Source: Ralstonia pickettii DTP0602 (GTDB taxonomy: Bacteria; Pseudomonadota; Gammaproteobacteria; Burkholderiales; Burkholderiaceae). Taken from it: a stretch of DNA of 64,000 nucleotides. Made by a program: the position numbers and the translations under genes. Shown one piece after another: positions 41,252 to 50,672 of the stretch. How positions within the stretch are numbered: position 1 is the first letter of the stretch; each line of letters opens with the position of its first letter. The notes under the pieces were generated by a model that worked only from the letters and a program-made list of their open reading frames with translations, ran no database searches and was not told the DNA's origin. The stretch covers positions 868,001 through 932,000 of the forward strand of contig CP006668.1 of NCBI GenBank assembly GCA_000471925.1, in the 5' to 3' direction.

Positions 41252-42046
41252 ATGCGCGAGAACCGGATTCGAACCATGTGGGCCGCCGACCAGGCGGTCG
41301 TGAACGGCTGGCTTTCCATCCCCAGCGCCTTTGCGGCGGAGACGATGGCCCACCAGGGCTGGGATTCCCTGACAGTGGACCTGCAGCACGGCGCGCTGGA
41401 CTACGCGGATGCGCTGGCGCTGCTAACGGCGATTTCCACCACGAATACCGTGCCGGTGGTGCGCGTGCCGTGGAACGAGCCGGGCGTCCTGATGAAGGTG
41501 CTCGATGCCGGCGCGTATGGGGTGATCTGCCCGATGGTCAACAACCGTGCGGACGCCGAACGCCTGGTGGCCGCCACGCGCTATCCGCCGCTGGGCGCGC
41601 GCAGCTTCGGGCCGATCCGCGGCCTGCTGTACGGCGGTGCGGACTATCCGGAACGCGCCAACGACACGGTCGTGGTGCTGGCGATGATCGAGACCCTGCA
41701 AGGGCTGGACAACCTGGACGAGATCCTCTCGGTCGACGGGCTCGATGGCGTGTATATCGGCCCTTCTGACTTGTCGCTCGCGCTCGGTTGCCGCCCGACC
41801 TTCGACGATGTCGACCCGCCGGTGGTGCAGGCCATCGCACACGTGATCGCACGGACCAAGGCGCATGGGCGCGTTGCGGGCATCCACAACGGCGCGCCGG
41901 AAGCTGCCTTGCGGCGGATCCAGCAGGGCTTCCGCTTTGTGACGGTGAGTTCCGACGCGCGCTTGATGGCGGCGGGGGCAAGGCAGGTGATATCGCAGAT
42001 GCGCGCGGGGCTCGTGCCACCGCCGGAGACTGCGTCGGGGTATTGA
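41252..42046 (+). CDS. HpcH/HpaI-family class II aldolase
   Basis: 264 residues. MRENRIRTMWAADQAVVNGWLSIPSAFAAETMAHQGWDSLTVDLQHG is the family opening; arginine-rich ARSFGPIRGLLYG and the metal-binding Glu in LAMIETLQGLDNLDEIL and Asp in GVYIGPSDLS follow. Such enzymes cleave 2-keto-3-deoxy acids or related hydroxy-oxo acids to pyruvate and an aldehyde. Next to a GarR-type reductase this looks like the GarL/GarR pair of glucarate/galactarate breakdown. GGAGGAGACCGT precedes the ATG. Confidence 0.88.
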   Translation: MRENRIRTMWAADQAVVNGWLSIPSAFAAETMAHQGWDSLTVDLQHGALDYADALALLTAISTTNTVPVVRVPWNEPGVLMKVLDAGAYGVICPMVNNRADAERLVAATRYPPLGARSFGPIRGLLYGGADYPERANDTVVVLAMIETLQGLDNLDEILSVDGLDGVYIGPSDLSLALGCRPTFDDVDPPVVQAIAHVIARTKAHGRVAGIHNGAPEAALRRIQQGFRFVTVSSDARLMAAGARQVISQMRAGLVPPPETASGY

Positions 42047-42086
42047 GCCCGGCCAGGCAGGCCAACGAAACTAACGGAGAAAACAC

Positions 42087-42968
42087 GTGAAACTGGGATT
42101 TATCGGACTTGGCATCATGGGCAGCCCGATGGCTGAGAACCTCATCGCCGGCGGGCATGAGGTCAGGCTGTACAGCCGCAGCGGCGCGCCGCAGGCACTG
42201 CTGGACAAGGGCGGCGTGGCATGCGGCTCCGGCAAGGAAGTGGCCGAGGGGGCCGACGTGATCTTCCTGATGGTGCCCGATACCCCGCATGTGGAAGCGG
42301 CGCTGTTTGGCGAGGGCGGGGTTGCCGAGGGGCTCGGCGCCGGCAAGATCGTGGTCGACATGAGCTCGATCTCGCCGATCGCGACCAAGGATTTTGCTGC
42401 CCGCATCCATGCGCTCGGCTGCCAGTACCTGGATGCGCCGGTGTCCGGGGGTGAAGTCGGCGCGCGCAATGCCACGCTGTCGATCATGGTGGGCGGCGAA
42501 GAAGCGACCTTCGACAAGGTGCGTCCGCTGTTCGCGCTGATGGGCAAGAACATCACGCTGGTCGGCGACAACGGCGCCGGGCAGACCGCCAAGGTGGCCA
42601 ACCAGATCATCGTGGCGCTGAACATCGAAGCGGTTGCCGAGGCCCTGTTGTTCGCCTCCAAGGCGGGCGCGGACCCGGCACGCGTGCGCGAGGCGCTGCT
42701 GGGCGGCTTCGCCTCGTCCAAGGTGCTGGAGGTGCATGGCGAGCGCATGATCAAGCGCACCTTCAATCCCGGCTTCCGCATCGGGCTGCACCAGAAGGAC
42801 CTCAACCTGGCGCTGTCCAACGCGCGCGAGCTGGGTGTGTCGCTGCCCAATACGGCGACGTGCCAGGAGTTGTTCAACGCGTGCGCCAGCCATGGCGGCG
42901 CGGGCTGGGACCATTCGGCGATCGTGCGGGCGCTGGAGCTGATGGCCAATCACGAAATCGGATCCTGA
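42087..42968 (+). CDS. garR: Tartronate semialdehyde reductase-type dehydrogenase (GarR/GlxR)
   Basis: 293 residues of the beta-hydroxyacid dehydrogenase family. GFIGLGIMGSPMAENLIAGG binds the cofactor, DAPVSGGEVGARNATLSIMVGG is the substrate motif, and Lys in GAGQTAKVANQIIVALN is the catalytic lysine. The start is a GTG with ACGGAG upstream. It reduces tartronate semialdehyde (2-hydroxy-3-oxopropionate) to glycerate in known relatives. It follows the aldolase by 40 bases. Confidence 0.87.
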   Translation: MKLGFIGLGIMGSPMAENLIAGGHEVRLYSRSGAPQALLDKGGVACGSGKEVAEGADVIFLMVPDTPHVEAALFGEGGVAEGLGAGKIVVDMSSISPIATKDFAARIHALGCQYLDAPVSGGEVGARNATLSIMVGGEEATFDKVRPLFALMGKNITLVGDNGAGQTAKVANQIIVALNIEAVAEALLFASKAGADPARVREALLGGFASSKVLEVHGERMIKRTFNPGFRIGLHQKDLNLALSNARELGVSLPNTATCQELFNACASHGGAGWDHSAIVRALELMANHEIGS

Positions 42969-42998
42969 AGCGCGCTGGCAACGCGACCCGCGCCCGCT

Positions 42999-43016
42999 GA
43001 CCGCCGGACGGCGGTC
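42999..43016. terminator. Palindromic hairpin between convergent genes
   Basis: GACCGCCG-GA-CGGCGGTC. The loop is too tight and no T run follows, but the site between GarR and the ferritin-like gene is right for a shared terminator. Confidence 0.4.
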
Positions 43017-43040
43017 GCGGAGAGGGTCATGGCGCAGGGA

Positions 43041-43898
43041 CTATGCGGTGGCCGCCATGCCGGCCATTTGCGATTCGCTCCGGAGTTCCTTGCGGTAGCG
43101 GTTCAGGTCCTGCACCGTCTCGAAGGTGCGTTCGAACAGCAGCGACATGTTGTGCAGGATCCGTTCGATGACCTTCTTCTCCCAGCCTTCGTCGAAGCGG
43201 ATTTGCTCGTCCAGCCAGTGCTCGAGCCAGTCCGGGTCCGGCAGGCGCGACTGCACCGTGTCGTTGGGGAACAGCGCCTTGTTCACGTGCAGGTTGGTCG
43301 GGTGCAGCGGCTTCTCGGTGCGGCGCGCGGAGGCCATCAGCACGCCGATCCTGGCGAAGGCGGCGCGCGCGTTGTCGCCGAACTGGGCCAGGTACTTCTT
43401 CATGTAGCGCAGGTAGGCGCCGCCGTGGCGGGCTTCGTCCTGCGACAGGGTGCGGTAGATATGCTTGATCACCGGTTCCGTGTGCCATTCGGCGGCGCGG
43501 CGGTACCAGTGGTTCAGGCGGATCTCGCCGCAGAAATGCAGCATCAGCGTTTCCAGCGGCGGGGCCGGGTCGAACTCGAAGCGCACGGCGTGCAGCTCTT
43601 CCTCGGTCGGCACCAGGTCCGGGCGGAAGCGGCGCAGGTACTCCATCAGCACCAGCGAGTGCTTCTGTTCCTCGAAGAACCAGATGCTCATGAACGCCGA
43701 AAAGTCGGAATCGTGGCGGTTGTCGCGCAGGAACATTTCGGTCGCGGGCAGGGCGGACCATTCCGTGATCGCGTTCATCCGGATGGTCCTGGCCTGGTCG
43801 TCCGTCAACAGGCTGGCGTCAAAGGTATCCCAGGGGATGTCCTTGTCCATGTGCCAGCGGACGGCTTCCAACGATTTGAACAGTTCGGGGTAGAGCAT
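43041..43898 (-). CDS. Ferritin-like diiron protein
   Basis: 285 residues, helical. Two carboxylate/histidine motifs typical of diiron bundles: FFEEQKHSLVL and SQDEARHGGAYL, with additional glutamates in ATEMFLRD and CGEIRLNHW. It belongs to the ferritin-like superfamily, near acyl-ACP desaturase-like oxygenases. No transmembrane part. The reaction is unknown. I chose the ATG at 43898 with AAAGG upstream. A MocR-type regulator starts 98 bases away on the other strand. Confidence 0.78.
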   Translation of the reverse strand: MLYPELFKSLEAVRWHMDKDIPWDTFDASLLTDDQARTIRMNAITEWSALPATEMFLRDNRHDSDFSAFMSIWFFEEQKHSLVLMEYLRRFRPDLVPTEEELHAVRFEFDPAPPLETLMLHFCGEIRLNHWYRRAAEWHTEPVIKHIYRTLSQDEARHGGAYLRYMKKYLAQFGDNARAAFARIGVLMASARRTEKPLHPTNLHVNKALFPNDTVQSRLPDPDWLEHWLDEQIRFDEGWEKKVIERILHNMSLLFERTFETVQDLNRYRKELRSESQMAGMAATA

Positions 43899-43996
43899 GG
43901 TAAGCCTTTTGAAATTACGCGAGCTGGAAGCAGCATGCGCTCGCCCTAGTTCATACGAAAGAACCAAAAATCGAAATCTTGGATGTACCATGGGCC

Positions 43997-45409
43997 ATGG
44001 ACACCATCTTCGACTTCAAACTGGATCGCACAGCCAAGACTTCGTTGGCTGAACAGATTCGCATCGGGATTGCCGGCGCCATCGAGAGTGGCGTACTGGC
44101 GCCGGGCGCCAGGCTGCCGTCGTGGCTCGACCTCGCGGCGCAGCTGGGTGTGGCAAGGGGCACCGTCAAGACGGCGTACGAGCGCCTGGCGGATGCGCAA
44201 CTGATCGTCGCGTCCCGGCCCGGGGGGAGCAGGGTGGCCGACCATCCCACCAGGATTCCGTCAGCGGAGCGGTCAAGGTCAATCGAGACGGCTCTGCAGT
44301 CGGACCTGTACCAGCATTTTCTTCCCGGGCCGGCGGTCTTCCAGATGGGGGTGCCTGCTTCCGATTGCTTTCCCGCAACCCTGTTCGCGCGCCTGCGCGC
44401 GCGTGCTGTGCGCGATGAAGTCGAAGCCCCTGCCGTCTATCCGGACCCACGCGGCGAGCACGAACTCAGGCGAGAGATTGCCGCGCATCTGGCGCTCTCG
44501 CGAGGCATCGAATGTCGCCCGTCGCAGATATTTATTACAGCAGGTTCTTCCGGAGCACTTGGCGTTACGTTGCGGGTTTTGCGTGCGGAAGGGCGAACCG
44601 CGTGGGTTGAAAATCCGGGGTACCTGCCGAGCCGCAGGGCACTCGAGATCTCCCGGATTTCCACGGTCCCGATTCCCGTTGATGAAGACGGGATCGATGT
44701 TTCGTATGGGGAGCAGCATGCGCCGGAAGCCGCCCTGGCGCTCGTGACACCAGGCCAGCAAGCGCCACTGGGTCCGACTTTATCGCTCTCGCGCAGACTC
44801 CAGCTCATCGATTGGGCGAACCATGCGGACGCATGGATCATCGAGGACGACTACCTCGGTGAACTGCAACTGAGGCGCCGCGCCGCCCCAGCCCTGGCCT
44901 CACAGGATCAGTTCGGACGGGTCATCCATATCGGCTCGTTCAGCAAGACGATCAGCCCGACGCTGCGACTCGGCTTCGTGGTCGCGCCGCCAGCGCTGGT
45001 TCCCCAGTTCGATGAGGCCGTGGCCTGCCTTGCCCCCGCTCCCGGGCCCGCGGTGCAGACCGCTACAGCGGAATTCATGCGCGACGGCCATTTCTTGCGG
45101 CACCTGCGCAAGATGAAGCGAATCTATGCTTGCCGGAGCAATGCTTTGCTCGACAACCTTGCAGCCCGAGGCCTTCAAGCCTATCCGGCCGGGCTGGCCG
45201 TCGTACTTCGACTGCCAGATGGTGCTGACGACAAGGCTGTCGCTCGTGAAGCCTTTGCCTACGGTCTCGCTCCCGCCCCCCTTTCAGCATGGTATGGCGC
45301 TGCCGCGACGAAACGGTCGGGTCTTCTTCTCGGCGTCGCCACCGCCATCGAAACGCAGCAAGCGACGGCTTGCGGGCGCCTGCATCAGGTAATCAAGCGG
45401 TATGCCTGA
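43997..45409 (+). CDS. MocR-type (GntR-aminotransferase) regulator
   Basis: 470 residues. A GntR-type winged helix (LAEQIRIGIAGAIESGVLAPGARLPSWLDLAAQLGVARGTVKTAYERLADAQL) is joined to a fold-type I aminotransferase domain. The PLP lysine is in HIGSFSKTISPTLRLGFVV, and ENPGYLPSRRALE and IIEDDYLGELQ complete the active site. In the family PLP or an amine ligand sets DNA binding. I chose the ATG at 43997. Divergent from the ferritin-like gene, which is the probable target. Confidence 0.9.
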   Translation: MDTIFDFKLDRTAKTSLAEQIRIGIAGAIESGVLAPGARLPSWLDLAAQLGVARGTVKTAYERLADAQLIVASRPGGSRVADHPTRIPSAERSRSIETALQSDLYQHFLPGPAVFQMGVPASDCFPATLFARLRARAVRDEVEAPAVYPDPRGEHELRREIAAHLALSRGIECRPSQIFITAGSSGALGVTLRVLRAEGRTAWVENPGYLPSRRALEISRISTVPIPVDEDGIDVSYGEQHAPEAALALVTPGQQAPLGPTLSLSRRLQLIDWANHADAWIIEDDYLGELQLRRRAAPALASQDQFGRVIHIGSFSKTISPTLRLGFVVAPPALVPQFDEAVACLAPAPGPAVQTATAEFMRDGHFLRHLRKMKRIYACRSNALLDNLAARGLQAYPAGLAVVLRLPDGADDKAVAREAFAYGLAPAPLSAWYGAAATKRSGLLLGVATAIETQQATACGRLHQVIKRYA

Positions 45410-45438
45410 TTACCAGGAGCACCCGGCGGTGGCGTCAC

Positions 45439-46368
45439 TCAGCGCGGCAGGCCGCTGTCGCCCTCGCCGAACAGTTCCAGCGTGATCGCGCGCAGCCAGC
45501 GGTTGGCCGGATCGTCGTGCTGGCAGCGGTGCCAATGCTGCTTGAGATCGAACGCCGGTATCGGGAACGGGGGTTCGAGCACCTGGATATCGGCGATGCG
45601 CGCGAACAGTTCGCCGACCGGCAGTGGCACGGTCACGATCAGGTCGGTCGAAGCAATCACGAGCGGAATGCTCAGGAAGTGCGGTGAGTGCAGCAACTCG
45701 CGCCGCTTGACGCCGTGCTGGCGTAGGTATTCCTCGACCAGTTCCTGGCTTCGGCTTTCGCTTTGAATCACCGCATGCGGCAGTTCGACGAATTGCCGCG
45801 CCGAGATGCGTCCGCGCGCCACCGGGTGCTGCTTGCGTGCGAGGCAGACAAAACCGTGCCGGAACAACCGCTGCTGGAATACGTCGGAGCCGCCGAGGTC
45901 CGGGAAATAGCCAATCGCCAGGTCCACCTTGCCTCGCTCTAGCCGATCCATGAGGTCGGCATGCCGCGCGGAAATCGTGCGGACGTCGATGTTCGGTGCA
46001 TCCAGCATGAGTCGCGCGAGCAGACGCGGCAGGAACGCCGCCTCGCCGACGTCAGACAGCGCCAGCGTAAAGGTCCGGCGCGCCTGCGCCGGATCGAAGC
46101 GCGGCGCGGTCAGCAGGTGCGTGCGTACCTGGGACAGCACACTCTGCACCACGATCGCCAGCTCCACCGCCCGGGGCGACGGCTGCATGCCGGTGCGCAC
46201 CTTGAGGAATAACGGATCGCCGAGTTGCTCGCGCATGCGTTGCAGCGCGTGCGACATGGCCGGCTGGCTTACGCCCAGTTCTTCGGCCGCCCGGCCGAGG
46301 TGTCCATGACGCCACAACGCGTCAAAGACCCGCAGCAGGTTCATGTCGAAGTCATTCATTTCGTTCAT
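45439..46368 (-). CDS. LysR-type regulator of the gentisate operon
   Basis: 309 residues. Opening MNEMNDFDMNLLRVFDALWRHGHLGRAAEELGVSQPAMSHALQRMREQLGDPLF is the NahR/NagR/DntR-like type that controls salicylate, gentisate and nitroaromatic genes. The effector domain ends with WLRAITLELFGEGDSGLPR. ATGs at 46377, 46368 and 46359 are possible; 46368 has a GGGAA site. It is divergent from the operon beginning at 46500, and the inverted repeat 46374-46401 lies between them. Confidence 0.87.
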   Translation of the reverse strand: MNEMNDFDMNLLRVFDALWRHGHLGRAAEELGVSQPAMSHALQRMREQLGDPLFLKVRTGMQPSPRAVELAIVVQSVLSQVRTHLLTAPRFDPAQARRTFTLALSDVGEAAFLPRLLARLMLDAPNIDVRTISARHADLMDRLERGKVDLAIGYFPDLGGSDVFQQRLFRHGFVCLARKQHPVARGRISARQFVELPHAVIQSESRSQELVEEYLRQHGVKRRELLHSPHFLSIPLVIASTDLIVTVPLPVGELFARIADIQVLEPPFPIPAFDLKQHWHRCQHDDPANRWLRAITLELFGEGDSGLPR

Positions 46369-46373
46369 GAGCG

Positions 46374-46401
46374 TCATTCCCGTAATCTGATTGCAGAATG
46401 A
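46374..46401. promoter_or_regulatory. Inverted repeat between LysR and gentisate operon
   Basis: TCATTC (46374-46379) and GAATGA (46396-46401) with 16 bases between. It is next to the regulator start, about 100 bases before the transporter, and is a candidate LysR recognition site. Confidence 0.5.
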
Positions 46402-46499
46402 TACGCACGGAACGAGACTCCTGTCACCGGCCGTCGGGGCGTGCGATCGATCGACGGCACGGACCAAACATAACTAGCCGTGTGCACAGGAGGAGACCC

Positions 46500-47876
46500 A
46501 TGCATCCACCCCCAATCAGCATTGCGTCGGTGATCGACGCGGAACCACTCGGTGCCCATCGGCTCCGCATCTTCATCGTCTGCTTCCTGATCGTGCTGAT
46601 GGACGGCTTCGATACCCAGGCGATCGGCTTTGCCGCGAAGGCGATGTCGACCTCGCTCGACATTCCGATCGCGGTGTTCGGCCAGGTGTTCTCGGCCGGC
46701 CTGCTCGGCGCAATGCTCGGCGCATTCCTGCTCGGTCCGCTGGCGGACCGCTTCGGCCGCCGCTGGCTGCTCGCGGCCGCGATCGTGATCTTTGCCGTGT
46801 TCTCGCTATTGACCCCGCATGCGCCGCATCTGCCTGAACTGCTGCTGGTGCGTTTTCTGGCCGGTCTCGGACTCGGCGGCGCCATTCCCAACCTGCTCGC
46901 GCTATCGGCCGAATACACTCCGCGCCGGATGCGGGGGATGATGACCGGCGTGCTCTATGCGGGCTTTCCGCTCGGCGGTGCGGTGGGTGCGTTCGCCAGT
47001 TCGTACATCGTCCCGCACCATGGATGGCCGGCTCTGTTCTATCTCGGCGGGCTGTTGCCGCTCGGGCTGGCGCTGCTGGTGATTGCCAGCTTGCCTGAAT
47101 CGCTGCCGTTCCTGCTGCGCAGACACGACGGACAGCACCAGGTCAGGACGATCGTCGCACGCATCACGGGCCGGCCAGTCGACCAGGCCGTCACCTATGT
47201 CGATCTCGAGGAGCGCGTGCGCGGCATGCCGTTCCGGCAGTTGCTCTCGGGCGGCCGGCTCGCGCCGACGCTGTTGCTCTGGGTCGGGTTCTTCATGTGC
47301 TTCGTGCTGTTGATCGTGCTGGTGCTGTGGACGCCCGCGCTGCTGCGCGGCGAGGGCATCGACGAACACAACGCCGCACTCGTCGTGGCGCTGATCAATC
47401 TCGGCAGCGTGGCCGGCACTGCCGCCGGCGGCCGGCTGGTCGACCGCTTCGGTCCGTTCGTGACGCTGCCGCTGCTGTTCATGCTCGGCGCGCTCAGCGT
47501 GTCGCCGCTGGGCTATGTCACGCACTCGTTGATATCGCTGGCCATTGCCGCCACGCTGTCGGGCTTCTTCATGGGCGCCGGTAGCTCCGGGCTGTTGAGC
47601 CTCGCGGTGTTGAGCTACCCGAGCGGCATGCGTGCCACTGGCGTGGGCTGGGCGATGGCGCTGGGCCGGATGGGCCAGGTCACGGGGCCGTTGATCGTCG
47701 GCGCGCTGCTTGCGAGCGGCTTCAGCATCAAGACCATCTTCCTGTGCAGTGCCGTGCCGGCAGCGATCGCTGCCGCCGCGATTCTGGTGTTGCGCGCGGT
47801 GCGCGCGACTGGCGAGGGGCATGACCAGTCCCTCGCGCAAGCCGGCTCACTGCCGGCCGGCCTGGAACGGCAGTAG
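46500..47876 (+). CDS. MFS transporter, aromatic acid:H+ symporter type
   Basis: 458 residues, 12 helices. FLIVLMDGFDTQAIGFAAKAM and LLGPLADRFGRRWLL are hallmarks of the AAHS subfamily (BenK, PcaK, MhbT). AGGAGGAGACCC gives a strong ribosome site. First gene of the operon and the probable 3-hydroxybenzoate or gentisate importer. Confidence 0.89.
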   Translation: MHPPPISIASVIDAEPLGAHRLRIFIVCFLIVLMDGFDTQAIGFAAKAMSTSLDIPIAVFGQVFSAGLLGAMLGAFLLGPLADRFGRRWLLAAAIVIFAVFSLLTPHAPHLPELLLVRFLAGLGLGGAIPNLLALSAEYTPRRMRGMMTGVLYAGFPLGGAVGAFASSYIVPHHGWPALFYLGGLLPLGLALLVIASLPESLPFLLRRHDGQHQVRTIVARITGRPVDQAVTYVDLEERVRGMPFRQLLSGGRLAPTLLLWVGFFMCFVLLIVLVLWTPALLRGEGIDEHNAALVVALINLGSVAGTAAGGRLVDRFGPFVTLPLLFMLGALSVSPLGYVTHSLISLAIAATLSGFFMGAGSSGLLSLAVLSYPSGMRATGVGWAMALGRMGQVTGPLIVGALLASGFSIKTIFLCSAVPAAIAAAAILVLRAVRATGEGHDQSLAQAGSLPAGLERQ

Positions 47877-48002
47877 CCGAGCCGTTCGCGCGGCGGGCGC
47901 TGCCAGGTGTCCCGCCGCGCAACCACCGTTGTTCATGGTTGCAAGCGATGGTGGCCGCGTGGGCCGCGGCATGCCATCGCGCGTCTTAATCGAAGGAGTG
48001 TC

Positions 48003-49202
48003 ATGCGTAATACCAGCCAGTCTGCCCCCGTACTCGTTGTCGGCGGCGGAATCGGAGGACTTGCCGCCGCCTTGGCGATGGCGCGCGAGGGCTGTCATGT
48101 GAAGGTGCTGGAACAGGCCAGCGTGATCGGGGAGATTGGTGCCGGCGTGCAGTTCGGCCCCAATGCGTTCGCCGCATTCGACGCGCTTGGCGTCGGCGAG
48201 CGCACGCGCAGCCATGCGGTCTATACCGACCACATGATGATGATCGATGCCATCGACGGGAAGACCATCGCCGACATTCCGGTCGGCGAGGCGTTTCGCA
48301 AGCGCTTCGGCAATCCGTACGCCGTCACGCATCGGGCCGATGTCCACAACTCCCTGCTCGAAGGCGTGCGTGAAACCGACCGGATCGAGTTCGTTACCGC
48401 GACGCGCATCGTCGAGGTCAGCCAGACTGCCGACAGCGTCACCGCGATCGACGAGCAGGGCAATCGCTACCACGGCAGCGCGCTGATCGGCGCAGACGGT
48501 GTGAAATCCGCGGTCCGCCAGCAACTGGTCGGCGATGCGCCGCGCGTGTCCGGCCATGTGGTCTATCGCGCGGTGATCGACGCCGCGCAGTTTCCGGATG
48601 AGATGAAATGGAATGCCCCGGTCCTGTGGGTGGGGCCGAATTGCCACGTCGTGCACTACCCGGTGCGGGCCGGCGAGCAGTACAACCTCGTGGTCACGTT
48701 CCACAGCCGCCAACAGGAAACCTGGGGCGTCAGCGACGGCAGCCAGGAGGAGGTGTTGTCCTACTTCCAGGGTATCGATGCCCGGCCACACCAGTTGCTG
48801 TCGCTTCCGCCCACGTGGCGCCGCTGGGCCACCGCCGATCGCGAACCGATCGGGCAATGGAGCTACGGCCGCGTGACGCTCCTCGGCGACGCCGCGCACC
48901 CGCTGCTGCAGTACCTCGCGCAAGGCGCCTGCATGGCGGTCGAGGACGCGGTAACGCTCGGCGCCGCCGTGCGCGCGTGTGACGGCGATCTGCCGCGCGC
49001 CTTCTCGATCTACCAGGATGTGCGCATCACGCGCACCGCGCGCGTCGTGCTATCCACGCGTGAGTTCGGCCGCCTCTGTCACGCGGCCGGCGTGGAACGC
49101 CTGGTGCGCAACTCGCTGTGGAAGTCGCGCTCGCCCGACCGCTTCTATGACGCGCTCGAGTGGCTCTACGGCTGGAAGGCCGAGACCTGCCTGACAGCCT
49201 GA
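48003..49202 (+). CDS. 3-hydroxybenzoate 6-monooxygenase
   Basis: 399 residues, a class A flavoprotein hydroxylase. FAD motif VVGGGIGGLAAALAM, the DG motif GADGVKSAVR, and LGDAAHPLLQYLAQGACMAVEDA are all present. By family and by context (gentisate genes downstream) it would convert 3-hydroxybenzoate to gentisate with NADH and oxygen. A salicylate hydroxylase is the alternative, but that activity would give catechol, which is not used here. CGAAGGAGTGTC precedes the ATG. Confidence 0.85.
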   Translation: MRNTSQSAPVLVVGGGIGGLAAALAMAREGCHVKVLEQASVIGEIGAGVQFGPNAFAAFDALGVGERTRSHAVYTDHMMMIDAIDGKTIADIPVGEAFRKRFGNPYAVTHRADVHNSLLEGVRETDRIEFVTATRIVEVSQTADSVTAIDEQGNRYHGSALIGADGVKSAVRQQLVGDAPRVSGHVVYRAVIDAAQFPDEMKWNAPVLWVGPNCHVVHYPVRAGEQYNLVVTFHSRQQETWGVSDGSQEEVLSYFQGIDARPHQLLSLPPTWRRWATADREPIGQWSYGRVTLLGDAAHPLLQYLAQGACMAVEDAVTLGAAVRACDGDLPRAFSIYQDVRITRTARVVLSTREFGRLCHAAGVERLVRNSLWKSRSPDRFYDALEWLYGWKAETCLTA

Positions 49203-49301
49203 AGGGGGTGCTGGCCCCCAACCTTTGCAATACGGCACCGCCATCGGTGCAGCTGATTCAAACGCGGTATCTCGATGCCGAGATCCGAAACTGGAGTCCC
49301 C

Positions 49302-50000
49302 ATGACGTTCGTAATTCCTCCCGTTCCCGCTGTGACGATTCCCGTTGCCGGCGGCAACGGACAGTTCCCTGTGCGCCGGATCTACTGCGTGGGCCGCAAC
49401 TACGCGGCGCATGTACGCGAGATGGGCATGGACCCGGCCCGGGAGGCACCGTTCTTCTTCAGCAAGCCAACCGACGCAATCGTCGTCGCGTGTCCCGAGA
49501 GCCATGCGCAGATTGCCTATCCGCCCGCCACCGAGCAGTTTCACTTTGAGATCGAACTGGTGGTGGCGATCGGTGCTGCGGGCCGCAACATCCCGGTCGA
49601 GCAGGCCAATTCCCATATCTGGGGGTACGCGGTCGGTATCGACATGACGCGCCGTGACCTGCAGATCGCCGCGCGCGACAAGGGGCGGCCATGGGAACTC
49701 GGCAAGAGCTTTGACCAGTCGGCGCCGATCTCGGCGCTGCATCCGGCCGCCGAGGTCGGGCATCCGGTCGCTGGCGCGATCTGGCTGCAGGTCAACGGCA
49801 ACGATCGCCAGCGCAGCGATCTCAACAAGCTGATCTGGTCCGTGCCCGAGATCGTCGCCAATCTGTCGAAGTTCTTCGAGCTGCAGCCCGGCGACCTGAT
49901 CTTCACCGGCACCCCCGAGGGCATCGGCCCGGTGCGGAGCGGCGAGGTGATGCGCGGTGGCATCGCCGGCCTAACCGACCTCGAAGTGCGCGTGGCCTGA
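49302..50000 (+). CDS. nagK: Fumarylpyruvate hydrolase
   Basis: 232 residues of the FAH superfamily. [15 protein letters not shown] opens the domain, and [10 protein letters not shown] plus [13 protein letters not shown] carry the metal ligands (Glu, Glu, Asp). [10 protein letters not shown] is the C-terminal signature. It hydrolyses fumarylpyruvate to fumarate and pyruvate in the glutathione-dependent gentisate route. CTGGAGTCCCC precedes the ATG. Confidence 0.9.
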   Translation: MTFVIPPVPAVTIPVAGGNGQFPVRRIYCVGRNYAAHVREMGMDPAREAPFFFSKPTDAIVVACPESHAQIAYPPATEQFHFEIELVVAIGAAGRNIPVEQANSHIWGYAVGIDMTRRDLQIAARDKGRPWELGKSFDQSAPISALHPAAEVGHPVAGAIWLQVNGNDRQRSDLNKLIWSVPEIVANLSKFFELQPGDLIFTGTPEGIGPVRSGEVMRGGIAGLTDLEVRVA

Positions 50001-50013
50001 GGAGCCGACAACG

Positions 50014-50649
50014 ATGGAACTGTACAACTTCTTCAACAGCTCCGCGGCGTACCGGGTGCGCATCGCCATGGCGCTGAAGAACATTCCATGGGACCACGTC
50101 GGCGTGAACCTGCGCGCCGGCGAGCAGCATCGCCCGGAGTACGGCGCGCTCAATCCCAACCGGCTCGTGCCGACGTTGCACGACGGTGAGCAGGCGATCA
50201 CGCAATCCCTGGCAATCATCGACCACCTGGATCGCCAGTGGCCCGAGCCGCGCCTGATCCCGCTGGAAGGGCTGGCGCGCACGCGCGTGCTGGAAATGGC
50301 GCTGACGATTGCCTGCGACATCCATCCGCTGAACAACATGCGCGTGCAGAAGTACCTGTCCGGACCACTTGGCATCGCCGATGCGGACAAGTCCGCGTGG
50401 GTCGCGCACTGGCTCACGGCTGGCTTCAGCGCGCTCGAGCCGTGGTTGTCCGAGGAAGGCGGCTGGTGTGTCGGCAATGCGCCCACGTTGGCTGACTGCT
50501 GCCTGGTGCCGCAGGTCGCCAATGCGTTGCGTGCGGGATTCAGCCTGGATCCGTACCCGCGCGTGCGCCGCGTCTACGAGCACTGCATGCGCCACGAAGC
50601 GTTCCGGGTGGCTGCGCCGAGCACGCAACCCGACTACGTCGCCCATTGA
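50014..50649 (+). CDS. nagL: Maleylpyruvate isomerase (zeta-class GST)
   Basis: 211 residues. YNFFNSSAAYRVRIAMALKNIPW is the glutathione-binding start of zeta-class enzymes, with the key Ser-Ser. The helical C-terminal domain contains the NPNRLVPTLHDG and DIHPLNNMRVQKYL segments. It turns maleylpyruvate into fumarylpyruvate with glutathione. It starts 13 bases after nagK, GAGGAGCCGACAACG upstream. Confidence 0.9.
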   Translation: MELYNFFNSSAAYRVRIAMALKNIPWDHVGVNLRAGEQHRPEYGALNPNRLVPTLHDGEQAITQSLAIIDHLDRQWPEPRLIPLEGLARTRVLEMALTIACDIHPLNNMRVQKYLSGPLGIADADKSAWVAHWLTAGFSALEPWLSEEGGWCVGNAPTLADCCLVPQVANALRAGFSLDPYPRVRRVYEHCMRHEAFRVAAPSTQPDYVAH

Positions 50650-50672
50650 TATCGATTCAGGAAGTCTCAGTC

